In this document: positions 52,310 through 60,539 of the stretch, piece after piece
Position numbering within the stretch: the first letter of the stretch is position 1
Layout of the letters: each line of letters opens with the position of its first letter
Source: Halochromatium glycolicum
Lineage (GTDB): Bacteria; Pseudomonadota; Gammaproteobacteria; Chromatiales; Chromatiaceae
Direction: 5' to 3'
DNA length: 64,000 nt
Assembly: GCF_016584085.1 (NCBI RefSeq)
Contig: NZ_NRSJ01000010.1
Coordinates: forward strand, 1 to 64,000
Translations under genes and position numbers: made by a program
The notes under the pieces: model-generated
What the model saw: the letters and a program-made list of their open reading frames with translations, nothing else
What the model was told of the DNA's origin: nothing
The model's database searches: none

Positions 52310-53506
52310 TCATCCGTCTTGCTGAGCGCCCTCTGCGGCCTCAGCCTTCTCGGCGCGCTTGAGCTTGTCGTACGCGCCCACCGCATAGACGGCCGCACCG
52401 CCGGCGATGGCGCCAGCGACGGCCGCTGAGGCGGCGGTGATGCCGCCGCCGTGCTCGGCGAAGACACCCGGGAACATCGATGGCGGCGTCACCGCGGTCA
52501 CATCGGCCTGCTCATGCAGGGCCTTGTGGAACCCGACGCCGCGCTCGGAGCAGCCGAAGCAGGGGTGCCCGATGCCGACCGGCCAGGTGTTGCCGCCAAC
52601 ATCGCCGAACTCGATCGCTGGGCAATTGGCATAGGTCTCGGGGCCCTTGCAGCCGAGCTTGTACAGGCACCAGCCCTTGCGGTGGCCTTCATCGCCGTAC
52701 TCCTCGGCGAAGCGACCAGCGTCGTAGTGCGGACGGCGCTCGCAGTTGTCGTGGATCAGCCGCCCGTAGGCGAACCGCGGCCGCCCCTTGGCATCGAGCT
52801 GGGGCAACTGCTTGAGCGTCAGGTAATAGAGAACGGTCGACAGGAAGTTATAGGGCGATGCCGGACAGCCCGGCAGATTGATCACCGGCAGCGCATTGCC
52901 GTCGGCCTGGGTGATGCCCTCGAGCTGCAGCGCTTCAGCAAGCCCCACAGCGCCGGTCGGATTCGGCGCCGCGCTCTGCACCCCGCCCCAGGAGGCGCAG
53001 GAACCGATCGCGATCGCCGCTGCCGCATGCGGCGCGATCTTGTGCAGCATCTGCTGTGGCGTCTGCCCGGCGACCTTGCAGAAGTTGCCGTTGTCAGCGG
53101 TCGGCACCGAGCCCTCGACGACCAGGATGAAGCGACCGTCGTTGCGCTGCATCGAATCGCGCAGCGCGGACTCGGCCTGGTGTCCGGCCGCGGCGAGCAG
53201 CGTCTCTGAATAATCCAGTGAGACCATCTCGAGGATCAGGGTCTCGAGCGTCGGATGGGTCGCCCGCAGCAGCGATTCGGTGCAGCCGGTGCATTCTTGG
53301 AAATGCAGCCAGATCACCGCCGGCCGGGACGATCCCTCCTCGATCGCCGCCATCACGCGACCCGACATCCCGATCGGCAATCCCATCGCCACCGTCATGC
53401 TGGCGGCAAACTTGATGAAGCTGCGCCGGTCGATCCCTCTGCATTCCAACTCGTCCGAGACCCTCGGACCAATCGCATTCGCTAGCCACTCACCTGTCGT
53501 CTTCAT
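52310..53506 (-). CDS. hybO: [NiFe]-hydrogenase small subunit
   Basis: A 398-residue subunit with the Tat leader RRSFIKFAASMTVAMGLPIG that carries the heterodimer to the periplasm. The proximal cluster site is LHFQECTGCTESLL, with the standard CxxC. Oxygen-tolerant enzymes have two extra cysteines at this site (ECTCC), so this enzyme is predicted to be oxygen-sensitive. Other Cys ligands are in AIGSCASWGG, NLPGCPASP, CERRPHYDAGRF, CLYKLGCKGPETYANCPAIEF and HPCFGCSERGVGF. A C-terminal helix (ITAASAAVAGAIAGGAAVYA) anchors it. First gene of the operon. Confidence 0.95.
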   Translation of the reverse strand: MKTTGEWLANAIGPRVSDELECRGIDRRSFIKFAASMTVAMGLPIGMSGRVMAAIEEGSSRPAVIWLHFQECTGCTESLLRATHPTLETLILEMVSLDYSETLLAAAGHQAESALRDSMQRNDGRFILVVEGSVPTADNGNFCKVAGQTPQQMLHKIAPHAAAAIAIGSCASWGGVQSAAPNPTGAVGLAEALQLEGITQADGNALPVINLPGCPASPYNFLSTVLYYLTLKQLPQLDAKGRPRFAYGRLIHDNCERRPHYDAGRFAEEYGDEGHRKGWCLYKLGCKGPETYANCPAIEFGDVGGNTWPVGIGHPCFGCSERGVGFHKALHEQADVTAVTPPSMFPGVFAEHGGGITAASAAVAGAIAGGAAVYAVGAYDKLKRAEKAEAAEGAQQDG

Positions 53507-53692
53507 GAGCCGTTACCACCTCTCATGGCTCGTACATCAAGGAAATGCGGAGCCTGTGCATGTCCCATCCAAGGCGATATGCCCCACTCCGACGATCTCC
53601 GACCACCCAATGCCATACCGGGCAACGACGACGACTTGTCGCACGAACACCACAGCATTATTGGCATTGCGAAAAGTCAATTAGTCAATAAT

Positions 53693-53698
53693 ATTATA
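53693..53698 (-). promoter_or_regulatory. Possible -10 element of the hydrogenase operon
   Basis: A perfect TATAAT on the minus strand inside an AT-rich island (about 53660-53720) that stands out in this GC-rich DNA. No good -35 hexamer is 17 bases upstream, so an activator may be required. The direct repeat TTGACTAATTGAC lies just downstream. A leader of about 180 bases would result. Confidence 0.35.
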
Positions 53699-53719
53699 AT
53701 TTACTAACTTACATGAAAG

Positions 53720-54024
53720 CTGTATAGACCATGGATTTTCCGGTGTCCACCGACGGCGTTCACAGTTCAGCACGATTCGAGAATCGAGCCGCACAAGTCA
53801 AAGAACGACCATCTTTGGCTTGCCAGCCCGACCCGACCGTGATCGCGGCTCGATCATCCAGCGACCGAGCCACGCAAACCATGGTCAGGGAGGCGATGAG
53901 CCACCCCGGAGGATCTTGACGGGTAGGCTAGGTCTTCGCTTGGGGATCTGTCTCTCGCACGCCACAGCGCAGTGCCGTGCACGAGTGGAAGGTGCAATAA
54001 TGTCGAGAGCGGCGCAGCGATGGG
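53720..54024. other. Intergenic, nothing recognised
   Basis: About 300 bases between the hydrogenase promoter region and the Nudix gene. Short frames only; no RNA or repeat seen. Confidence 0.4.
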
Positions 54025-54606
54025 CTACAAGGGCGCGTCTTCCAGGGTGACCTCATAGCGGCGTTCTGGCCCGTCGAGCCGCCGGATGCTGCCGGCACGC
54101 AGCGGAAACCGCCCCGCCGCGCGGTCGCGAAAATAGAGCTGGAGGGACTCCTGGATGACGGGAAACGCGATCTCCTCCCAGGGGATCTCGGCCTCGGTCA
54201 TCAGTTCCGCCTCCAGGCTCTCGCTGCCCGGCCCGAACTCCGGCGCGAGCAGGCGCGCACGAAACAGCATGTAGACCTGGTTGATGTGGGGCAGATTGAA
54301 CAGCGCGTAGAGCGCGCCAACCTCGACCCGGGCCTCGGCCTCCTCGAACGTTTCGCGCGCTGCCCCCTGCTGCACCGTCTCCCCGTTCTCCATGAATCCG
54401 GCCGGCAGTGTCCAGAGACCGTAGCGCGGCTCGATCGCACGGCGGCAGAGCAGCAGCCGATCCCCCCACTCCGGGATACAGCCGACCACGATCTTCGGGT
54501 TCTGATAGTGGATGGTGCCGCAGTCTTGGCAAACGTGCCGCGGCATATTGTCCCCTTCGGGCACGGTGAGCGTGACGCCCGCCCCGCATTGGCTGCAATA
54601 TCGCAT
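54025..54606 (-). CDS. Nudix hydrolase with N-terminal zinc ribbon
   Basis: A 193-residue protein. A zinc ribbon (MRYCSQCGAGVTLTVPEGDN, HVCQDCGTIHYQNPK) precedes the Nudix domain. The Nudix box is GFMENGETVQQGAARETFEEAEARVE, following G-x5-E-x7-RE-x2-EE apart from the final Gly. This layout resembles NudC-like or ADP-ribose pyrophosphatase-type enzymes. ATG 54606 starts right at the zinc ribbon. It diverges from glgX. Confidence 0.85.
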   Translation of the reverse strand: MRYCSQCGAGVTLTVPEGDNMPRHVCQDCGTIHYQNPKIVVGCIPEWGDRLLLCRRAIEPRYGLWTLPAGFMENGETVQQGAARETFEEAEARVEVGALYALFNLPHINQVYMLFRARLLAPEFGPGSESLEAELMTEAEIPWEEIAFPVIQESLQLYFRDRAAGRFPLRAGSIRRLDGPERRYEVTLEDAPL

Positions 54607-54705
54607 CAGTCTCGTTCGGTCTCTTGCATTGCGCTGCATTCTACGCGCTCGCCGCCCCGGCATTCGCGACCAGGCTTGGCGCCCCTGCTTCGCGATCAGG
54701 CCCGC

Positions 54706-54757
54706 CGATCAAACTCGGCGATCCAATTCGGCGATCCAATTCGGTGAGCCGGCTCGG
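54706..54757. repeat. 13-bp tandem repeat, four units
   Basis: CGATCAAACTCGG, CGATCCAATTCGG, CGATCCAATTCGG and TGAGCCGGCTCGG follow without gaps in the Nudix-glgX intergenic region. The middle two are identical. Confidence 0.8.
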
Positions 54758-54895
54758 GCGGACAGTCATGCTGCCGACATACCGTCATCTGCCGCGAGGC
54801 TTTACCATGGGGGCAGGATACCCTCGGAGCCAGTGCCCGCGGCGCACGCGACCGGCCTCCATTCTCGCCACGACCGACCAGGAAACCTCCGCCTC

Positions 54896-56968
54896 ATGGC
54901 ATCCAAGCATTACCGCACTCAGGCCGGCGACTGGGGACTCGCCGGCGCCACCTTCGCCGAAGGCGGCGTCAACTTCTGCTGTTTCTCGCGCCACGCCACC
55001 AAGGTAGAGCTGCTGCTATTCGAGCAGGATCACAGCCGCGAGCCGTTCCAGATCATCGAGCTCGACCCGAAGGTCAATCACACCTTCTTCTTCTGGCATG
55101 TCCTCGTCGAGGACCTCCCGGACGGGATCTACTATGGTTGGCGCATCGACGGCCCGAACGATACGCGCGAGAGTGGCTGCCGGCACGATCCCGACAAGCT
55201 CCTGCTCGACCCCTGGTGCACCACCGTTAGCGACCGGCTTTGGGACCGGCATGCGGCCAGCCGGCCCGGCTGTAACCTGGAAACCGCGATGCGCGCCAAG
55301 CTGGTCCGTGACGAATACGACTGGGAAGGCGATCAGCACCTCCATGTGCCGCTCACCGAGGCGATCATCTATGAGCTGCACGTCGGCGGCTTCACCCGCC
55401 ATCCATCTGCGGACACGCAGAACCCCGGTACGTTCCGCGCCATCATTGAGAAGATCCCCTATCTATCAGAGCTCGGCATCACCCACGTCGAGCTGCTGCC
55501 GGTGATGGCCTTCGACCTGCAAGATGTCCCGCCCAACACCGCACAGCTCGGCCTTGAGAACTACTGGGGCTACAGCACCCACAGTTTCTTCGCGCCCCAC
55601 CCGCACTATGCCTGCGACCCGAGCCACGCGCGCGACGAGTTCCGCGACATGGTCAAGGCGCTGCATCGCGCCGGCATCGGTGTGATCCTCGATGTGGTCT
55701 ATAACCATACCGCCGAGGGCGGCGCCGATGGGCCAATCATCAGCTTCAAGGGCATGGGTAACGAGATCTTCTACCACCTCGATTTCGACGACCGTCGCCG
55801 TTACCGCGACTACACCGGCTGCGGCAACACCGTCAACTGCAACCACCCGCTGGTCACCCGCTTCCTGATCGACTCGCTCTACTATTGGGCGCACGACATG
55901 CATGTGGATGGCTTCCGGTTCGACCTGGCCAGCGCGATGGCGCGCGGCGAGGACGGCAATCCGCAGTACCACGCGCCGGTGCTCTGGTCGGTCGAGCTCT
56001 CGCCCGAGCTTGGCCGCGCGCACATCATCGCCGAGGCCTGGGATGCGGCCGGACTCTATCAGGTCGGTGACTTTCCCGGCTTTCGTTGGGCCGAGTGGAA
56101 CGGGCTCTACCGCGACACCCTCCGCGCCTTCGTCCGTGGCGACCCGGGCCTGATCGGCGATGTCGCCACCCGGATCGCCGGCTCGAGCGATCTCTACCAG
56201 AGCCGCGGCCGCCGTCCGGGCAACTCGATCAACCTGATCACCTGCCATGATGGCTTTTCGCTCCACGACCTGGTCAGCTACGACGAGAAGCACAACGAGG
56301 CCAATGGCGAGGACAATCGCGACGGCCATGATCACAACCTGAGCTGGAACTGCGGCGTCGAAGGGCCGACCGATGATCCCGCGATCCTGGCGCTACGCCG
56401 CCAGCAGGCGCGCAACTTCATGGCGCTGCTGTTGCTGAGCCAAGGGGTGCCGATGTTGTTGGCTGGCGATGAGCTGCTGCGCACCAAGCAGGGTAACAAC
56501 AATGCCTACTGCCAGAACAACGAGCTGTCCTGGGTCGACTGGCGGCTCGCCGATGACAATCGAGAGATGCTCGATTTCACGCGCGGGATGATCGCCTTCC
56601 GTCAGCGTCATTCAACGCTGCGGCGCAACCATTTCCTCACCGGCGAGCCCCAGCATGAGGGCGGCATCCCGGACATCCGCTGGCACGGCATCAAGCTCGA
56701 CAAGCCCCTCTGGGGTGATCCCGGCGCCCGTGTGCTCGCCTTCACGCTGGCCGGGCTCGAGCCCGATGAGCCGCACCTGCATGTGATGCTCAATATGTGG
56801 AAGGACCGGATGGCGTTCGCATTGCCGCCGGTACCGGGCCGCCGCTGGCATCGGGCCATCGATACCGCCTCGGAGCCATTCATCTGGTCGCCGCACGATC
56901 AAGCGCTGGTCACCGGCGACACGCAGCAGGTCGCCGCGCGCAGCATCCTGGTGCTGGAAGCGCGCTGA
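54896..56968 (+). CDS. glgX: Glycogen debranching enzyme
   Basis: A 690-residue isoamylase-type GH13 enzyme with an N-terminal CBM48 (GLAGATFAEGGVNFCCFSRH). GH13 motifs: DVVYNHTAEGG (region I), DGFRFDLASAMAR (nucleophile Asp), HIIAEAWDAAG (acid Glu), and INLITCHDGFSLHDLVSYDEKHNEANGEDNRDG (third Asp region). It removes side chains from phosphorylase-limit glycogen. ATG 54896 is used because similarity begins there; the in-frame extension upstream is not protein-like. Followed by gnd and zwf, linking glycogen breakdown to the oxidative pentose phosphate route. Confidence 0.93.
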   Translation: MASKHYRTQAGDWGLAGATFAEGGVNFCCFSRHATKVELLLFEQDHSREPFQIIELDPKVNHTFFFWHVLVEDLPDGIYYGWRIDGPNDTRESGCRHDPDKLLLDPWCTTVSDRLWDRHAASRPGCNLETAMRAKLVRDEYDWEGDQHLHVPLTEAIIYELHVGGFTRHPSADTQNPGTFRAIIEKIPYLSELGITHVELLPVMAFDLQDVPPNTAQLGLENYWGYSTHSFFAPHPHYACDPSHARDEFRDMVKALHRAGIGVILDVVYNHTAEGGADGPIISFKGMGNEIFYHLDFDDRRRYRDYTGCGNTVNCNHPLVTRFLIDSLYYWAHDMHVDGFRFDLASAMARGEDGNPQYHAPVLWSVELSPELGRAHIIAEAWDAAGLYQVGDFPGFRWAEWNGLYRDTLRAFVRGDPGLIGDVATRIAGSSDLYQSRGRRPGNSINLITCHDGFSLHDLVSYDEKHNEANGEDNRDGHDHNLSWNCGVEGPTDDPAILALRRQQARNFMALLLLSQGVPMLLAGDELLRTKQGNNNAYCQNNELSWVDWRLADDNREMLDFTRGMIAFRQRHSTLRRNHFLTGEPQHEGGIPDIRWHGIKLDKPLWGDPGARVLAFTLAGLEPDEPHLHVMLNMWKDRMAFALPPVPGRRWHRAIDTASEPFIWSPHDQALVTGDTQQVAARSILVLEAR

Positions 56969-57187
56969 GCCCGTCCGGCAATGCCGATTGCATCATGCCG
57001 CTCCCGTCAAGCCGACCGCGTCATGTCGACCGCGTCATGCCAAGCTCGAAACCCCAAGCCCGAAACGCCAGGCCCGGAATCCCCATCGAGCCTCGTTGAG
57101 CGGCGATCGCCAACCTCAGGTCGCCTTTGATCCACTGCCGACCCGCCTCGGCGGGCCATCTCTCCACCACCAACAGGAGACGCCAGC

Positions 57188-58204
57188 ATGCAACTCGGAA
57201 TGATCGGTCTCGGGCGCATGGGCGCCAATATGGTGCAGCGATTGATGCGCGCCGGTCACGAATGTGTCGTGTTCGATACTGACCCGAACGCCGTCGCCGC
57301 GCTCGAGGAACAGGGGGCCATCGCGAGCACCGATCTCGCCGACTTTTGCGCCAAGCTCAGCAGGCCACGGGCGGCCTGGGTCATGGTCCCGGCGGCCGTG
57401 GTCGACACCGTGATCGATCAGCTCGAGCCGCACCTGGAGCCGGGTGACATGATCATCGACGGCGGCAACTCCTATTACAAGGACGACATCCGGCATGCCA
57501 AGCGGCTGCATGCCAATGGCATCCAGTTCGTCGACTGCGGTACCAGCGGCGGCGTCTTCGGGCTCGAGCGCGGCTATTGCCTGATGATCGGCGGCGACAC
57601 CGCCGCAGTCGAGCACCTGGACCCGATCTTCGCCGCACTCGCGCCCGGGGCCGGCGAGATCGAGCGCACGATGGGCCGCAGCGGCGCCTACGACCGCGCC
57701 GAGCTCGGCTACCTGCATTGCGGGCCGAACGGCGCCGGCCACTTCGTCAAGATGGTCCACAACGGGATCGAGTACGCGCTGATGGCCGCCTATGCCGAGG
57801 GGCTGAACATCCTCAAGCATGCCGGCGTCGGCCGCGCCGATCATGCAATCGACGCCGAAACCGCACCGCTGTCCGAACCCGAGTTCTACCAGTACGAGCT
57901 CGACCTCCCCCGCATCGCCGAGGTCTGGCGGCGCGGCTCGGTGGTCTCGTCCTGGCTCTTGGACCTGACCGCCAATGCGCTGCACGGCGACCCGGAGCTG
58001 ACCACCTTCGGCGGTCGCGTCTCCGACTCCGGTGAGGGTCGCTGGACCAGCATCGCCGCGATCGAGACCGGCGCACCGTCACCGGTGCTGACCACCGCCC
58101 TCTACGAGCGCTTCAGCTCCCGCGGTGAGGCCGAGTTCGCCAACCAGCTGCTCTCGGCGATGCGTTATCAATTCGGTGGCCACCACGAGAAGCCGGAGGA
58201 CTGA
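57188..58204 (+). CDS. gnd: 6-phosphogluconate dehydrogenase (short form)
   Basis: A 338-residue enzyme of the short, bacterial YqeC/GndA-like class rather than the 470-residue form. The Rossmann motif is MIGLGRMGANMVQRLMRAGH; catalytic segments are IIDGGNSYYKDDIRHAK, VDCGTSGGVFGLERGYCLMI and GPNGAGHFVKMVHNGIEYAL (Lys, Asn). It oxidises and decarboxylates 6-phosphogluconate to ribulose 5-phosphate. AGGAG precedes ATG. Its TGA overlaps the zwf ATG by one base. Whether NAD or NADP is used cannot be read safely. Confidence 0.93.
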   Translation: MQLGMIGLGRMGANMVQRLMRAGHECVVFDTDPNAVAALEEQGAIASTDLADFCAKLSRPRAAWVMVPAAVVDTVIDQLEPHLEPGDMIIDGGNSYYKDDIRHAKRLHANGIQFVDCGTSGGVFGLERGYCLMIGGDTAAVEHLDPIFAALAPGAGEIERTMGRSGAYDRAELGYLHCGPNGAGHFVKMVHNGIEYALMAAYAEGLNILKHAGVGRADHAIDAETAPLSEPEFYQYELDLPRIAEVWRRGSVVSSWLLDLTANALHGDPELTTFGGRVSDSGEGRWTSIAAIETGAPSPVLTTALYERFSSRGEAEFANQLLSAMRYQFGGHHEKPED

Positions 58205-59769
58205 TGGAACCGCAAACCATGTCGTTGAACCACACCGGCTTCAACACCGCGCCGCCGGCACCGCCCAATGTGATGATCATCTTCGGCGCCGGCGGCGACC
58301 TGACCAAGCGCAAGCTGATCCCGTCGCTCTATCACCTGTGGGCGGCCGGTCTACTCCCCGAGAGCTTCGTGATGCTCGGGCTCGACCGGCTCGATCACGA
58401 CGACGACAGCTTCCGTTCTCGGATCTCGGAGCATCTGCATCAGACCTACGGCACCGCATTCAATCTGGACGCCTGGCGACAGCTCGAAGAGCGCATCCAC
58501 TACATGAAGCTCGACATGCTCGAAGGCAGCGAATACGAGCGCCTGTGCGAGAACCTGAGCCGGATCGACGCCGAGCGCGGCACCGAGGGCAACTACCTAT
58601 TTTACCTGGCGATCCCACCGAGCATGTTTCGCCCCGTGACCGATCACCTCGGCGAGGTCGGGCTCTTGCATGAGACCGAGGACGACTGGCGCCGGGTGAT
58701 CATCGAGAAGCCGTTCGGGCGCGACCTGGAATCGGCGATCGCGTTGAACGCCGACCTGCACCGCAACATGGACGAGGAGCAGATCTATCGGATCGACCAC
58801 TACCTGGGCAAGGAGACGGTCCAGAACATCATGGTGTTCCGGTTCGCGAACAGCTTCATCGAGCCGCTTTGGAACCGCAACCACATCGACCATGTGCAGA
58901 TCACCGTCGCCGAATCGGTCGGCGTCGAGCATCGCGGCGCCTACTACGAGGAGGCCGGTGCGCTGCGCGACATGATGCCGAACCACCTGCTGGTCCTGCT
59001 CGGCTTCCTGGCGATGGAGCCGCCGAACTCGTTCGATGCCAAGGCGATCCGCGACGAAGTCAATAAGGTGCTGGATGCGGTCGAGCCGCTAACGCCGGAG
59101 CAGGTGCTCACCCATGCCGTGCGCGGCCAATACAGCGCCGGCACCATGCCGGACGGCGAGCAGGTCAAGGCCTTCCGCACCTCCGCCGGCGTCCAACCAA
59201 ACTCGTCCACCGAGACCTTCGCCGCAGTCAAGTTGACCATGGACAACTGGCGCTGGGCCGGCGTGCCCTTCTATCTGCGCACCGGCAAACGACTGACCGC
59301 ACAGTACACCGAGGTCGCGATCCACTTCAAGAAGGCGCCCACCATCATGTTCCAGGATACCGAGGTCAACGAGCTCGAAGGCGATATGCTGGTCCTGCGG
59401 ATTCAGCCGAACGAAGGCATTCAGATGAGCTTCGGCGCCAAGGTTCCGGGACCGACGATGAAGATCGGCACCGTGAACATGGACTTCTGCTACGAGGACT
59501 ACTTCGGCAACAAGCCGGCCACCGGCTACGAGACCCTGATCTACGACTGCATGAAGGGCGATGCGACCCTGTTCAAGCATGCCGACACGGTCGAGAAGGG
59601 TTGGGAGATCGTCCAGTCGGTGATCGACGTCTGGGCCGCATTGCCGCCGCGTGAGTTCCCAAACTACGCCGCCGGCACCTGGGGACCGGCCGCGGCCGGC
59701 GACATGATCAAGCGCGACGGCCGCCAGTGGCGCCGGATCGAGACGCCGAAGGGGCATCCGCGTAGTTGA
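58204..59769 (+). CDS. zwf: Glucose-6-phosphate 1-dehydrogenase
   Basis: A 521-residue G6PDH. Visible are the nucleotide-binding GAGGDLTKRKLIPSLYHL, the catalytic block YRIDHYLGKETVQNIMVFRF with the conserved His/Lys, VIIEKPFGRDL and GVPFYLRTGKRL. It makes 6-phosphogluconolactone, which Gnd uses after hydrolysis. No pgl lactonase gene is seen in the window. Translationally coupled to gnd through the TGATG overlap. Confidence 0.95.
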   Translation: MEPQTMSLNHTGFNTAPPAPPNVMIIFGAGGDLTKRKLIPSLYHLWAAGLLPESFVMLGLDRLDHDDDSFRSRISEHLHQTYGTAFNLDAWRQLEERIHYMKLDMLEGSEYERLCENLSRIDAERGTEGNYLFYLAIPPSMFRPVTDHLGEVGLLHETEDDWRRVIIEKPFGRDLESAIALNADLHRNMDEEQIYRIDHYLGKETVQNIMVFRFANSFIEPLWNRNHIDHVQITVAESVGVEHRGAYYEEAGALRDMMPNHLLVLLGFLAMEPPNSFDAKAIRDEVNKVLDAVEPLTPEQVLTHAVRGQYSAGTMPDGEQVKAFRTSAGVQPNSSTETFAAVKLTMDNWRWAGVPFYLRTGKRLTAQYTEVAIHFKKAPTIMFQDTEVNELEGDMLVLRIQPNEGIQMSFGAKVPGPTMKIGTVNMDFCYEDYFGNKPATGYETLIYDCMKGDATLFKHADTVEKGWEIVQSVIDVWAALPPREFPNYAAGTWGPAAAGDMIKRDGRQWRRIETPKGHPRS

Positions 59770-59962
59770 GCCGGCCCGCTGCGCGCCGCCCAGCTCGCGC
59801 CCGCCGCCCCTCGCACCAGCAAGACGCGAGATGGCCGTCACATTCCAGACCGCCGGCGGGCGGAGCAACCGCTTCCGGGCAGAGCGGCTGCTATGCTGTC
59901 CAGGAACCGATGAGCCAATGATGCCGAGGCCTTTCGACGCCGGCGCAAGCGCAGGAGGTTCC

Positions 59963-60539
59963 ATGGATTACCCGCCCCACCGGTGCAGCCTCGGCTTCGC
60001 CAACGAGCCGTTCGAGCCGGGCGTGCATGTCTGCCACATCTACAGCGAGGATGACGAGCGCCTGAGCGCCATCCTGAAGTTCCTCTTGACGGGGCTTCAG
60101 GGTGGCGAGCGCTCGAGCTGCTTCTCGGAGCACTGCGACGAGCAGGCCGTCGCCGACGAGCTCGCCCGTCATGGTCTGTCCTATCCCGAATGACCGCTTC
60201 GGGCACCTCGTCGGCGATGCGGTGCTGAAGGAGGTCACGCGCCGGCTCGGCGCCAGGGTTCGCCAGAACGATCTCCTCGCCCGTTGGGGCGGCGAGGAGT
60301 TCATCCTGGCGCTGCCCGGGACGGACCAGAGCGGTGCCTTGCAGCTCGCCGAGGCCCTGCTCCAAGACATCGGACAGCGACCGTTCGAGACCGTGGGCCG
60401 CGTGACCCTTAGTATCGGGCTCGCCCTCTGGCGCCCCGGCGAGTCCTGCGCCCACTGGATCAGCCGAGCCGATAACGCGCTCTACGAGGCCAAGCGCGGC
60501 GGCCGCAATCAGGTTCATACTGCCAAGGACACCGGCTGA
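59963..60539 (+). pseudogene. MEDS-GGDEF regulator with internal deletion
   Basis: From ATG 59963 (AGGAGG upstream) the product reads HVCHIYSEDDERLSAILKFL, LTGLQGGERSSCF, a MEDS/DcmR-type sensory domain. It stops at SYPE* (60193). In another frame, from about 60185, a GGDEF domain begins abruptly at NDRFGHLVGDAVLKEVTRRL and includes RWGGEEFILAL and RADNALYEAKRGGRN. The N-terminal GGDEF strand with the first metal Asp (DIDHFK-type) and the rest of MEDS are missing, so an internal deletion with frame loss fused the halves. The downstream half overlaps the next gene's start. Confidence 0.75.
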
